The notes below the pieces were generated by a model, which was not told the DNA's origin, did not search any database, and saw nothing but the letters and a program-made list of their open reading frames with translations. Both the position numbers and the translations under genes were made by a program. 64,000 nt of DNA from Ananas comosus. Its lineage: Eukaryota; Streptophyta; Magnoliopsida; Poales; Bromeliaceae. The stretch is from assembly GCF_001540865.1 (NCBI RefSeq), contig NC_033635.1, positions 5,516,559-5,580,558 of the forward strand, in the 5' to 3' direction. Positions 11,982-25,700 of this stretch are shown piece after piece. Numbering within the stretch: position 1 is the stretch's first letter; every line of letters starts with the position of its first letter.

Positions 11982-13330
11982 AAAGGGCGATAGGGTTGGA
12001 GCCCTCCCCGCGTTTTGCGCTCTCCGCCCTCCCGTACGGCGGGCCCCCCCCTCTCTTCCGATTTTTTCCCCCCTCCGTTTCGTAGCGGCGATAGGGTCTC
12101 GGCCCTACCAGGCGTTCGCGGTCTTCCGCCTCCCGTTACGGCGCCCCCCCCCCTCCGCACCTACCGCGTTTCGTGAAGCGGCGACGCAACTTTGTTCCTC
12201 TCAGGGAAACACCGTCGCATCTCATCGGGCGCGTGCCCCTTCGCCGATCCTTTCGTCCTCCACCTTGGACTCGCCACTTGGTGTTGTCTGTCACGTCCGA
12301 GTCCAGTCTACCTTATTCCGTATCTTCGCTTCTCCCGCAGGGTTGCGCTGGCCCGTCTGCACATCCGTCCGCCTGTTCCTTCCGCGAGGTAGCGACTGGG
12401 GGGGCATTTCTTGCGGGTTGGTTGGGCGGGACTTTTCTCCACCGCACGTTCTCGGTTGTGCAGACCGGCGTGGCTTCTTCGTACGCTGTTGGATGCTGTC
12501 ATATGCAATTAATTTATTATTATTATATTTAACGCGATTGCAGCCACTTCGCGTAGGCGGTTTTGGGCGTTGGGGCTCTCTCTTCGGCTCTTTTTATGAT
12601 TTACTGGCATAAATAACTGACGGTTTGGCGATGCGCGATTCTTTTTTCTTACTTCCCCGTTATTTTGTCCCCTGATTTTTTAGCGCGGTTGTCCTGTCGT
12701 TTTGTTGTGTGCTCTTTTTTTGTGGTGTTTACTTGTGCGGCTTTTTGCTTGAGTCATGGCAGCCGTAGTTGTTTGGAAATCTGTTTTCGAGATTTCCTCC
12801 GCAATTATCCGTCAGCATCTCTTTGGCAGCACCTGCGTACGGATCCCATTGAAAATGGGGCTGTTAGTGCTATGTTGAAGCGAGGTTCCTAGAGGTAGAG
12901 ATTGTTATGGAGACAATCGTTGCTGGGGCGCGTTTTGCTCTATGTCAATGAGATTAGAGGACGCCGCCTGTCGTGCTGTTGCGAGATTACGTGATGAGTT
13001 TGGTTTTGAGGTCAAGATAGTATCTAGAAGAGAAGAAATTTTTAAAGAGCCTAATATGAGCGTGGTTTCTGCTGATTATAGCTTGGCTTCGTATAGTAAT
13101 ATAAGCGCCTCAGACGCGACTGCAACTCTTAAAGGGGTACTGCAGCTCTCTCTTGCTGAGAAAGAGCAACTTCTTTCGACCGGGGGAGTTCAAGGATAAT
13201 TTGCTAAGTGCCTTGCTTCGGTGAACAGTGAAAGTTGGTGTGGTCTGCCCATGTAATAGCTGGGTGTTCCTGAGGATAGACCGCAGCGTATCCGGGTTAT
13301 TATGGTGTAGGGATTGACAAAAACCTGGGC
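11982..13330. other. GC-rich island of unknown origin
   Basis: Composition changes abruptly from AT-rich to GC-rich at about 11980 and returns near 13330. The left part repeats a motif: GGCGATAGGG, then a CGCGTTTTGCG- or CGTTTCGTA-like word, then CCGCCTCCCG-TACGGCG and a run of C (11982-12180). The string CTCCCCGCGTTTTGCG also occurs near the 5' end of the Helitron at 57991. An open frame at 12942-13199 (85 aa, starts MSMRLEDAACRAVARL) has ordinary amino-acid composition, but I recognise no family. Several overlapping frames at 12170-12610 look like GC-rich chance frames. No terminal repeats were found. Confidence 0.45.
12942..13199 (+). CDS. Unrecognised 85-aa open frame in the GC-rich island
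   Basis: A complete ATG-to-TAA frame with a mixed, non-repetitive composition: a predicted helical N-terminal third (LEDAACRAVARLRDEFGF), a short basic patch (VSRREEIF), a Ser/Ala-rich middle and a second helical segment (TLKGVLQLSLAEKEQLL). No signal peptide or membrane segment is visible and no family was recognised. It could be a surviving piece of a transposon ORF or chance. Probability of being a real gene is low. Confidence 0.2.
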   Translation: MSMRLEDAACRAVARLRDEFGFEVKIVSRREEIFKEPNMSVVSADYSLASYSNISASDATATLKGVLQLSLAEKEQLLSTGGVQG

Positions 13331-13524
13331 TTTTTTTGAGATTTTGTTTTTTTTTTTTTTGGCTAGGAGTCGTGTTTGTATAACTGATGATTTTACTATA
13401 TGCTTTTTCGTTTTGGGCTTGAATTAGGTGCTCTACTATTATGACTAATGATGGCTCTACTGTGTGAGAAGTAATGTTTTGTCCGCTCTTTAAACACTAC
13501 TTATATTTACATAATTACTAATAG

Positions 13525-14073
13525 TGTTGGAACAAATACCGCACAAAAAATCTGATTGTGATACAAATCTAACTAGTTTTGTGATAAAAATAAATAAATC
13601 GACTTACAGATAAATGCTAAAATCCAAATAAAGACTTTGATTGATCCGGAAGTGTGCGAGGCACTGCCTAAGGTGTATTCCCGTCCTTCGTGCGAGATTA
13701 ACCGGAAACACCGCCCCAAGGTACGACCGGAATTCCTCGTCCTACGGACACGAACGCGGAAGAGGTTGACGGATACTCTTTCAACACCCAGTGACAAAAA
13801 GATCAAAGCCGAATAGATCAAAATAAGAAAATATATGTCTTCCAATGTTTCTTTCTACAATGTTCATCTTATGAACAGTGGAAAGAGTTACTATACGAAA
13901 CGGTGTAAAAGAAACAATGGAAGCACAAACGTTCCACTCCATTAATAGCTTTAATGGCCGTACGTTTCATCAATTAAATAAATAATAATAAATACTAATA
14001 AATAAGAATAAAAGAATTAATAAAATAAAAGAATAATAATAGTAATTGAGAAATTATTGGATTTTCTCCGACA
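13525..14073. mobile_element. Solo LTR, Copia-like (549 bp)
   Basis: It begins TGTTGGAACAAA and ends TTCTCCGACA, so the ends are TGTTGG and CCGACA. It is flanked by perfect 5-bp direct repeats AATAG at 13520-13524 and 14074-14078. No primer-binding site, internal region or second LTR follows, so it is a solo LTR left by recombination between the two LTRs of a complete element. The short length and TGTTGGAA start are common in Ty1/Copia LTRs; the superfamily call is inference. Confidence 0.75.
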
Positions 14074-14078
14074 AATAG

Positions 14079-15527
14079 CTAATTTTTAAATTCATCCATT
14101 TTCTGTTGTAGTTCTTCCAATCTGAAACTTCAAAGCTGCTGTATTTTTTGCTTCCTGATCATGTGAAAATTAAGAACACTTATTTTTGTCAAAAAAGAAA
14201 AAAAAAAAAAAGACACTTACTTGAAAGGCGTCATCAGATGTATTTAATATATATTTCATTCATAAATTTTTATGTAAAATCTGCAGGGATCATCTTTATA
14301 TTCAATCTAGTAAAATGGTTTTTCCTTATTAGAATTGTCTAAAAGGTAAATGATATTGGATCAAATCATCATATTTAAAGCTCATCATATCTAAAGCTCA
14401 AATCTCAAAAAATCTTAAATAAATTTGATTACAACTTAGTAATGAACTGTTTTTATTTATCAGCAGGCTCATATTACCTTAAAATATAGATATTACATTA
14501 TAAATTTAAAATTTAAATTTTAAATTTTAAATCTCAATTTTAAAACTTAAATTTTAAAATTTAAAATTCAAAATTCAATATGAAATTTGAATTTTGAAAT
14601 TTAGAATCTAAAATTTAAATTTAAAATTTTTAATTTTTAAATTTTAAATTATAAGTTTTAATTTTCCAATTACAAGTTTTATATTTTTAAGATTCAAATT
14701 TAAATTTATAAATTTATAAATTTTGATTTTGAATTTTAAATTTTATGTTTTAAATTTTAATTATTCAAAATTTAAATTTAAAATTTCCAAATTTTAAATT
14801 TAAAATTTCAAATTTTAAATTATAATTTTAAAATTTTAATTTTTAATTTTAAATTCGAAATATTGATTTTAAATTTGAAATTGAAAGTTTTAAACCGATT
14901 TAAAATTCAAAATTTAAAATTTAAAATTTAAAATTTATATTTTGCATTTTAAAAATTTAAAATTTAAAATTTTAAAATAAAATTTAGTTAATAGATTATT
15001 ATATGCAAACATAAAAAAATTTGTCCAACAATTTTTCAAAATTATTTTGGAAAAATTACTTTATATCTAAACTCAGTGAAACGTCAAATTTTAATTTTAA
15101 TTTTTAAATTTTAAATTTCAAATATCAAATTTTAAATTTGTAATTGAAAATTTATATTTAGCTTTAGAAATTCAAATAGTAAATTTTAAATTTTAAAATT
15201 TTTTTATCTAAACTCAGCCAAATACTCTAGAACTTTTAACTAAAATCACTTCCTCAAATCAAAATTAATTCTGTAAAATTTATTTTTCCAGAATTTAGGT
15301 CAAACGGCCCTTAATTTAGTGGACCTCCGTACATTGTTAAAAAAAAAAAACAGAAAAGAAAAATTTCAGACCTGTCTCGTCGGTCATGATTTGCCGACGG
15401 TGGTCCAGTCGCACAATGTGACCCAAGCACGGGCCACTTGAGCCGTTGCAGGATTGCAGCGGAGGTGCGTCTATCGCGTATGTAAAAGCCCTCGAAATGC
15501 TCCTCACTCTGTCTGCCGTTGAGGTTT
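14079..15527. other. AT-rich MITE remains and unassigned sequence
   Basis: From about 14460 to 15230 the sequence is almost entirely AAATTTTAAATTT-like, the same texture as the interiors of the elements at 5360-6315 and 35160-36100. Its right end (about 15290-15312) reads GGTCAAACGGCCCTTAA, matching the inverted terminus GGGCCGTTTGRCC of that MITE class; no left end was found. 15313-15527 is unassigned and stops at an N (15528). Confidence 0.45.
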
Positions 15528-15528
15528 N

Positions 15529-15891
15529 ACCACGCGGGCGGGGCTGGGCCAGATGGTTAAGTTGAACACGGTGAACCATTCACCGTGTTCAATACAAAGT
15601 TTTTGTATTGGACACGGTGAATGATTTACCGTGCCCAATACAAAATAGCTAAGATCAAAATATTTGTATTGGACACGGTGAATCATTCACCGTGTCCAAT
15701 ACAAAAATTTTGTATTGAATACGGTGAATGGTTCACCGTGTTCAACTTAAACACCTAGGCCCGTCCTGCCCGCGTGGCGCTGACGTGGCGCTAGCGTGGC
15801 AGGAGCAGGGCCACTTTTGCAAATAATTTTTAGACGGGGCTATTTTTGCAAATAAAATTTGTCAGGGGGCTATTTGCAAAAAAAGCCCTTC
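15529..15891. mobile_element. Truncated foldback element with internal palindromes
   Basis: This is the same family as the complete element at 61572-62135. It keeps four internal palindromes built on ACGGTGAATSRTTCACCGT (about 15562-15600, 15604-15644, 15664-15702, 15711-15750) and the right arm ending CTATTTGCAAAAAAAGCCC. The left arm is cut off right at an N at 15528, so truncation may be an assembly effect rather than biological. Confidence 0.7.
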
Positions 15892-16726
15892 TTCTTCTTA
15901 CTCTTCGCTGTCTGCCCACCCGTGTGTAATGATCCTGACCTTAAGCAACCGCAGTAACTTGTAGGATGGCTTAAGGGGTGATGGATTAATACCTGATCCC
16001 GATCCTCAATCCGGTGAAGCGAATTTTGCTGAGGAAAGAGATTGGAAAATGATGGGTAAGCTCAATCCGAGCTTCAGTGTCCGATGGCTATTCACAGTGG
16101 ATCAGGCGATGTGGATGGGATCGAACAGCAAGGGTGGATAGATGAGGGAGGTAAGAGAAGAAGAAGGAAGAGGAGAAGAGAAGAGAAAAGAGAGAAGAGA
16201 AGAGAAGAGAGAAGAAGTAGGAGAGAATTGGGGAGTAATTGGGAATTTTATTATATCCAGCCTACTCCATTACAGGCGTGAGTTTGATACACATGCTGCT
16301 CTAATACGAGTACCAAACTGTAAGAATTACAAAGGCAGGGGTCTAACAGAAATTGTATTAATACTGAGTACACTATAGTGGGCCTAATCCTGACTTGGGC
16401 TGGATCCCTCGCCTGGTGATGCTTCAGTTCGCCTCCCTTCAGCATACCGGAGTCGGGTCGACGTCGCCACAATGAGGAGGCGCGGACCCGCTACCCGCTA
16501 GCTGATCCCTAGAGCGGAGTCGGGCTCGGTGATGCTACAGAGAGAGAGCGCGAGCCCACCACCCGATAAACCCTTCTTCCTAAGCTTCCGCCGCCTCAGT
16601 TCTTCCTCGCCTTGGATCCTCCCTTGCCTCACTCCTACTTTACCTTCCTCCTAGTCGGAGTCGTAGCACCGTGCAAACCCTCCGCCGCCGCAGCCGCCGA
16701 ATTCTGCTCCATCCTTTCTCGAGGCC
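15892..16726 (+). promoter_or_regulatory. Upstream region and probable leader of the PheRS beta gene
   Basis: This stretch holds the promoter and 5' leader of the synthetase gene. GA-rich repeats lie at 16140-16230. The last 150 bases are pyrimidine-rich (CTTCCTCC, CCTCGCC words), as is common in leaders of plant translation genes. No clear TATA box could be placed and the transcription start is unknown. Confidence 0.35.
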
Positions 16727-19700
16727 ATGCCGACGGTGAGCGTCGGAAGAGACCGCCTCTTCCAAGCCATCGGCCAGACCTACAGTAACCATTCCAGATC
16801 CCGTCACTTTCCTTCCCCTCTCCCAATCCTCTCCTTCTCTCTTCAACAATTTCTTGATGCGATTTCTATCTTTTTAATCGCAGCGCAGGAGGAGTTCGAA
16901 GCGCTCTGCTTCGAGTTCGGCATCGAACTCGACGACGTGGTAACATTTCTTCTTCTTCTCTTTTTTTTTCCCCTCGTCATCTTCGAGTTCATATTTTATC
17001 AATCTCATTCTTGGGCGTTTGATGCCATTTGCGCTGATCTGATCATGTTGTTGAGTTTTTCTTAACTAGACGACCGAGAAGGCGATAATCAGGAAAGAAA
17101 AGCACCTGGAAGATGAAGCGGAGGAAGGGGATGAGGAGGTGATCTACAAGATCGAAGTCGCCGCGAATAGGTATCGAGTTGTTCATCGAACCTATCTTCT
17201 TAATTTTAACCATCTGTTCTGTTGACAAGCAAACGTATGGAAAAAAAATCCTACCTTTATGGAATCGGGGACGCAGGTTCGAGCGAAAAAGAAGAAATTG
17301 GTGCCACTCGGTTTAAAAAGAGTACCTTTTAGTTCTTCCGTCATCATCTATGCAAAACAAATCAAAAGAAGTGATTTTTCTCATTTCCAAGAAATGGCTT
17401 GAAGGCAAATTTGCTTCCATTTTAAACATTTAACCACACTACTACCTTCCAATTATAATAGAAAAATCCTCATACCAAATAAGATATCATTGGATAACTT
17501 ATTCCGACATTCAAATAAGGTTTAAATGTGATAAAGATGAAGGATTCAATCCAACAGGAACTTATTGGGTAACTTATTTATCATAAAAAATTCTCTTTCC
17601 ACACCATTTATTTGCGAGATAGATGGTTGCATTTTCGTAACATACAGTTGCAGCACACATTTTTATAACAATATAGTCTTAGTACTATCAAATTCTGTAC
17701 TGACAAATGCTACACCGTTATTATGGTTAATGGAGTTCACATGGACTATCAAAAAAGTCTGTAAGATGTAATTATAGTAAAATGTATTTCTTTTTTGCCA
17801 GTCAGTCTCGAACCTATTAGTTAATTGATGGTAAGACTGGTGAATGAGCACACTGTTCTTCTATTTCTTTTTAGTTTTATGATGTCGATAACTACTTTAT
17901 CTGTCAATCTGAAACTTAACATGCTGTTTTTCTGTATGGTATAAACTATCAGGACAATATGTCCTGGAAAGGGGATATGACACAAAAACTTGTTTTGGAC
18001 ATTTGACAATGTTTTGTAATGTGAAGATAATATGAGGCCTTTGCTGAGAGAAACATTTATATTTTTATTGACCTGATTTTCTCCTTGTTGCTCTTTTGGT
18101 TTGTCGACATCAATGCAGATATGATTTACTTTGTCTTGAAGGAATAGCACGGGCTTTACGCATTTTCACTGGGAGGGAAGGGATTCCTGTATTCAAAATC
18201 TCTAACATCCCACCTCAGAGTATGCTTAAAATGCATGTTAAACCAGAGGTAATGGTTGGGTACTCAAGTCTTTCTGCGTTTGATTATACCGCTACCAAAT
18301 TATTTGCTAATAAAGAGATGGAAATAGTGCACGCTTTGTAATGGAAATTTTTAGGTCATAGTAGCATATGGTCTTTTCAAAAGTAATGTGCAGAATAATA
18401 AATGAAATCTGACCTAGTTTGAGACATGTGTTATGTCCTTTAAGGTCATGATTTACTGCTCCCTATGGTAATGTTGGATTTAACTTTGAAGTGTATGACC
18501 TTTAACCCTTTTATTCTCAGTATGTCAATGTTAAAGCCTAATGCAGGCTATAAAAGCCTAGGGAGAAAAGAAATAAGGTGAGAAGTATAGAGAATGCCCA
18601 CAATTGAGATCATGTGGTGCAACTTTGAGTGAGTGGTGCAACTTCAAGGAGTGATTTACCTATGAGGGAGGGGAAGATAAAATTGATGTGTCGACTGTCA
18701 AGTAAAACGATAATGGTTGTTTTGGAAAACTCTTACCTAGAGTCGAGCTGATTGAAGGAATTTGATGCATAATAACCAATAGCAATATCTTGGACCAAAT
18801 CTTTTTGTCTTTTTAGATATAAGTGTGAAAAAGCAAGGTTGAACTTTTTGGTATTTTGTTGAAAAAGGTGTTTGACAAGCAGTACCATTTTAATATCAAA
18901 ATATTGAAAGATACATAAAATAAAATTCCAAGAAAGAAGGACAATGGATTTTGTGCGCTATTGACCATCATGGAGGTTAAAGTAGGAACATCTGAACTTC
19001 ATGATCGTGGCAGCATGTGTATAATAAAAATGTCAAATAGGTGAGACCCTACAGGCATTTGTGAGCGTAAACCTATAACTTAACCTATAACTTGTATATT
19101 TTTTTGCTTTTGAACACATGATAAACTATATTTTCTCAGTTACAGCGATGGGTTTGCCTTTGCTGCTAATGCCTTTTTTTGGCATTAAATTCAAATCAGA
19201 ACCTACACACCCAGTCACCCACCCTCAAACACGCACTTTGGGAAGAATTGATAACTCTCGGTTCAGAATACCAATAACAATCTCTAATTAGAGATTTTTT
19301 ACTTATTTGTCTGTATATTTGTATTTTTTTTGGTTTTTGTTGTTGTTCTTGTTGTTTGTTACATGTATTTAATGGAAGTTTTGGTGGTTTACTTATGTGG
19401 GTTTTATTTAGCAGACTTCCTTAATTAGACCCTTTGTTGTTTGCGCTGTCTTAAGAGGAGTAACTTTTGATGAAGCCAAATATAACAGCTTCATTGACCT
19501 ACAAGATAAACTCCACCACAACATTTGTCGGTATAGTTTTTCCTATATTTTACTTGAGTGCTAATAAATTACTTTTAGTTGAACATTGTCCCCTACTGAC
19601 ATTTGATTATTTATTTATTTTAATGCCAGGAGGAGGACTTTGGTGGCTATTGGTACTCATGATTTGGACGCATTGGAAGGCCCCTTCTCATATGAGGTAA

Positions 19701-22700
19701 GCTTCTTTAGCCAATCCCAGCTGTTCTGCTTTAATAACGAGTCTTATTTACTTTCTGCTTTTCTACCTCCATGTATAAAGCTAGTTATCATTTTGGGTTA
19801 TCTGGATTTAGAATGCAACAAAATGTGAACACAAGAATATGATACTTAACTTTCCAACTTGAAAGTGTTGCCTCTCCTTGAAGTCACTAGATCAACTCGA
19901 ATTTTGATTCTGTAATAAATATGGTGCATGTAATATTTTTGAGTATGACCTCTTGCCTATTTTTTCTGTTCCTGAGGATTAGTGTGTCAAATGTGTTTTG
20001 ATGCCACTTTTTTTCTTTTATTTCTTAATTCATTAACTAATTTTGTCGTTCTCATCTCTCAGGCATTGCCGCCGACAGAGATAAACTTCGTCCCTTTAAA
20101 GCAGGTAAATAGACACATTTATTGTCTTTATTTGAAATTATTCTGTATTTCACGATGTAATTGTATTGTGTTTTTTTTATGGTTCTTTCTGTGTGAATGA
20201 TAAACTTGAGGTCCAACATGTCTCTTTTCCTAGTGAAGAATTTGAGTGTGAAACTAGCCAAGATTAGATGTAGATCAATTTTCAACAATGATGAAACAGC
20301 ATAGATATTCTCTTTAATTTTCTTCCGAAATCTATCATGCTAAACAATAGTGATTATGCCTTTTTATTTTTGGTGGCTGTGCCATTGCATATATTTGACT
20401 TCAAAACTGATACTCTAAATTATGGTTTTTTAAATCCATCATAAACCAATATTATAATGAAGGATTACGTCCTTGTTACTTACAGTTCGTGATACTAACA
20501 AATCTTGCGAAAAGGAAGCAAAGCATATGGTACTTAAGGAAGCTTAAAACACTGTAGAATGGTTCATCACTCTCTTCAGACTTGAATTTCTATTATAAAA
20601 GCAGTGATATCAATGAAAACACAAACTGCCAAGCACAAGTTTGATAAGCCAGATACTTATTATGTTTAGTGGTTCTCAAATAGTGATCACTTGATATGCT
20701 TGTAGGCATATCTTTGTCAAATTGTTATATATTTCATAAGTGACAATAATATACTTTCAATGAATCTCTTCATAATTGTGCAAAAGACTTCTAACAGCAA
20801 ATATACATTTTTTGATTAACTTTCTTATCGTACACCTATGAAGAGTATGCTATTGTTCTTATGCTAGTTCTAGTTGACCTAGAAAATTTTATTTTATTTT
20901 ATTTTAAATTGATTTAAAGCCAGATTACATATGCACTTAGATGAGATTGTCCTTATTATTTTATCAATGGTGGTTATAGCATCCTAAATTTCTGCACCTG
21001 GTTATCTGCTGATCCGTCTTGTAGGTGGCACATTCATCTCTATTTTTTATATGTTCGTACAGCTGAACAAATAGATATTTTGAGACAATACAGCTGCCAT
21101 ATATTGCTTCTTGTAGAGCTATCTTAGTATTGATTTTTAGCTGTTACATTTCTTCAATAGCTAGTTTGGTAAACAGGCAATTGGAAATATGTCTTATAAG
21201 TGCTCTGATATGAGATTTAAAGTGCAAATATGAGGACCATTATATATGGGAGATAGCATTGAAGAAGTAACTAATACAGAAATGTAACTTTCCACAGCAT
21301 AGGTTTGAACAGTAATTTATCAGGCTGATGGTTGAAATAACTTTTAAATCTTCATTATGCTGACTACTATCACTCTACACACTTTTATCTTTTCTATTGT
21401 CTTTTCTTTTTTGTCAGGTTCATTCTTGTGGTCTTTGTTTTGCCCATATATGTCGCCGTAGTGTAGCTTCTTAAAATAGTTACTTGTACAATTATCTCCT
21501 GTTGGAAAGAATTAGCGCTGTGACCTTTTCTCTGACATGTTTTTTCTTTAAATTTTGTGCTCTTTTTCCAGGCCAAAAGCTTCAGGGCTGACGAACTACT
21601 TGAGTTTTACAAAGTAAGCACCTACCTTTTCCCTGACATGTTTTAGTACCCAACCTTTCAATTTGTTTGGTTTAAGTCATTTGATAGCCCTTTCAATATA
21701 AATTAAGCTGATTGCTTGCTTTAATAAATTTATAGTTACATGAATTGCAAAAATATGCTAATTAAGCATGTAAGGATAAACATTGCATTCAAATTTGAAG
21801 TTACAGAGCCATTAACAGACCAAATCAAATAAAGTAAAAGTTTAGGTCGAAAAATCAAAATTTTTAAGGGTAAGGTAGCGAAATGGGTAGTAGTTGAGAT
21901 AACTTCTATACATTCTTACGTAATATAATTAGGCCTCATTTTGACATAGTTGCTTTACCTGATTTTTTCCAAATTAATCTCACATATACCGTATGTTTAG
22001 AACCTTTGTTCTCAACACTTGTGTCATCATTGATGAAGTGACTCTTTACCACATTTTGCAGTCAGATATGAAACTGAAGAAATTTTTGCCCATAATCGAG
22101 AATTCTCCTGTCTATCCTGTGATATATGACAGCAATAGGTGAGACAATGGTTTGGTAGAAAAAAATACTCTGTTTCTTAACCTGTAAAATAATTATGCTA
22201 TATTTGTTATTCTTGTTTCATCTGTATTTGTTTTTCATCTAGTTAAATATATATTCTTTTGGTGAGGGATGCTTATGAATACTGCTATTCCCTTAACTGA
22301 ATTCTGCTAATGACTTGTTTTGAGTTTATCTAAATAGAAGATGGTGGCTCGAAGTGGCATGTACAATCTTGGCTAAGAAAAAAAGCTAACTTTTTGGAAA
22401 TTTCAGCTTGACGGCTATACTTTAGGCCTCATGAATAGTGGCTGAATATATTACTTAAGGCTTGGTTCAAGCTTGAGCCGAGCCTGAATATTGCTATGTA
22501 AATTCGGACTGAGCCATTCATGTATTGGCCTTTTCTTTTTACAACTCTTATTATTCTATATGTTCTGCCATCACTAAAATACAACATAACACAACTATCT
22601 GACTCATTATATTCTGATTTGTTCTGAATGGGGATAGTGCATGCCCTTAATTTACTTTTTAATGCAACCAATTTGGTGACAGTTAGTAGTATCTGTTTAT

Positions 22701-25700
22701 TATGCAGAAAGGTATTGTCATTGCCTCCAATTATTAATGGAGCACATTCAGCCATCACTCTCAATACTAAAAATGTGTTCATCGAATGTACAGCTACTGA
22801 TCTAACCAAGGCAAAAATTGTTCTGAACACAGTGGTAGGGAAGAAAAGTGGGCTTTGCATTCCATTCCTTCTGTTTGTGGCTTTTACTAATAGCAAAGTT
22901 ATGATAGATGTGTCTTTCTTGCAACTCTTTAGGTTACTATGTTTTCAGAGTACTGTGAAAGGAAATTTGAGGTTGAGCCAGTTGAGGTGATTTACTCTGA
23001 TGGCAAGGCTAGCATTTACCCTGATCTCTCGGTGACCAAAATGGAAGTTCCTCTTTCTGATATTACTGGTCCCATTGGTATCTCTCTGGAGGAATCAGAG
23101 GTATTAGCATGATAATATCACTATTTCACAAACTAGTCATTGAAGTCTCTTTACTATAGTTACTGCATGCCATGATTCACGTTGGGTTGCTTGATTACTA
23201 GTGTAAGTTGTTTCTCATGAATACTTGTAAATGATTCCTCTCAGTATCTCAGTTTTTTTGGTTAGTATTGTTATATGAAATGAATCACATTTGCGCCACC
23301 TAAGTGCAGTGGTGGTCGAATTGAGATGATGAACAATTTTAATGAAGCTTATGTTAAGTGCGCAGAAAATTGATATGAGAGGGTAAATAAACAAAAGACA
23401 GTGGATTTGAATGGTTAAAGTGAAAGTTTCCAAGTTCGTGCAAAATTTTATTGCTATATAGAAGTAAGATGTAAGGGGTATGAGTGAGTGCCTAAAGACC
23501 ATGGCTTTTGGCTAAAGAATAGAGTGCAGATTTTACTTTTGGCTATTATTGTGCTTTACGACTTTTTAACTAAAAATACTTGCATGAAGAAAGAGGGGTA
23601 ACTAGCAAGGATTTAAGTGCCGTGGCACGGGACCGTGCCGGAAACTTGCCGGCACGGTACGGCACGGTGGGTACCAAGCCGTGCCGATGCGTGCCGGTCA
23701 AAAAAATTCTTATGTGCCGATACATAATAGCATGAAATATTTATTTTCTGTAGCAACAAAATATTCTAACTATTTTTTATGTCTTTTTATCATATCTTTT
23801 GAACTTTATTGAGGAAATTACTTATTAATTTAAAGAATAGAGGGTTTTGAGCTGTGCCATCGGACGGGGTCTGTATCATGCCGGTATCTTGTTGGCACGG
23901 TACGGCACGGTGGATACGGCTCGTGCCGACGGGTACTTAAAACCTTAGGGGTAAGCATTTGATGTGTATAAGAATAGTTAAAAATGAAGTAACCGCGTTC
24001 TAACAGGCGGTTGTCTTGGCAAATTGCTGGTTTTGTAATGGACTCTATTTGTTATCAATCTTTGTATTGTACCAAAGTTTTGACTGAAGTTTGTGTTTGT
24101 ATTGATTGTAAGCAAATAAAGGAGAGATATTGGAGATGAGGTTGTAGATTGGGAATAATTAAGTCTATGACTATGTATATTGAATTTTGATTTTGCAGAC
24201 TGAGCGGAAAGGATTTAAGTGCCGTGGCACAGGATCGTGCCGAAAACTTGCCGGCACGGTACGGCACGGTGTGTGCCGAGCCGTGCCGATGCGTGTCAGT
24301 CAAAAAAATTCTTGTGTGCCAACACATAATAGTATGAAATATTTATTTTCTTCAGCAACAAAATATTCTAACTATTAATTATGTCTTTTTATTACATCTT
24401 TTGAACTTTATTGAGAAAATTACTTACTAATTTAAAAAATAGAGGGTTTTGCTTGACCGAGCCATCATGTTGGAGTTTATTAACTATAGTGGATAAGAAA
24501 TCTCTAGGGACAGAAGAATAACGCACACAAAACAAGAGTAAGATGGTTAAAAAGGAGATTTACCTTTAATATCTTGTTTGTACTGTATACGAGCCAGTAC
24601 ATACACCGTTAAGATGAAAATGAGATTTTCAATGGATGCCTTTACGACTAGATATGCTTTGTTCGTCAAGATATCCGGCAACTAGGAGCAATATATCCAA
24701 AAGTTGAGTGTTGCTAGGATAATGAAGTTCAGGTGGATAAGGAGAACTACTTGAAAATATGGGAAAGAAGATTGCATCCAAACATAGAGTAGCACCAGTA
24801 GAAAATAAGTTGCCTGAATATTGATCGAGATTGTTTTGATTTGCCCAATGAGGATCGCATGTATCAGTATATACTTATTTCATTCAAGTAGAGATGCCAA
24901 AATATATGCATATGTGGTACAAAATGGCATCAAGTAGAAGTTTTATCACCTTTGTCTCCTTTTTTAATTTATATCTTTAATGCCAAGGCCCTGGTCTCTC
25001 ATTCGTCATCATTCTTTCTCTGTGAGGCTCCTTCGAAATACTTGTGCCAATGAGTTACTGCCTATTTTCTATCTGTTATCTTTTCTTTTCTTCACATCTT
25101 TGGGTCAAAATGCCCTTAGATTGTCTGTCAAAGCTTTATCTTTTGCCTTTTATATTTTAGTTATTATGTTTAGTTGTTTAGAATTATGTTAAAGAAAAAT
25201 ACTTCAAATTTTTCTTTACCCATTGAGTTGGGAACTATTTGGCTTGCGGAGGTCCTAAACCAATGATGCGCAGCATTCCTTTTGATGATATGTGGACTTA
25301 TTTATGTTATATTAGGCTGGATTTGTTTCATATATCTAGAGGATTGGTGGTTTCAGTTGACAATGGCAAAAGCCTTTATACTTGCAATTTTTCTTGTAGT
25401 TGGCGTCATTATTGCATAAAATGTGATAGTTTAATGCTGATTTCTTGATGGTTATTATATAGCCTAATTATCTTTGTGTTAAACATTGGATAATCTTCTA
25501 TGCTTGTATAGGATGTGTAAGGTATATGAGGCCAGTTGGATTCAGTCATAGCATAATCACAAACTGTAGAATGGAGATTTTTAGATACTGTTCTTCAGAA
25601 AATTTCTTATTATCTTACCAGCATTAGGCACATCCAGTGCACTATGTCCAAGCAGTGTTTGCGATCCCATAAAAAGATGAGGTGATGAGATCACATTGAT

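Noticed and set aside
12166..12612. Overlapping frames of 66-119 codons in the GC-rich island.
   Set aside because: Overlap each other in all frames on both strands with Arg/Pro/Ser-biased products; typical of GC-rich chance frames.
22429..22896. A 155-codon open frame on the minus strand.
   Set aside because: It is the antisense shadow of exon 10 and adjacent introns of the synthetase gene.
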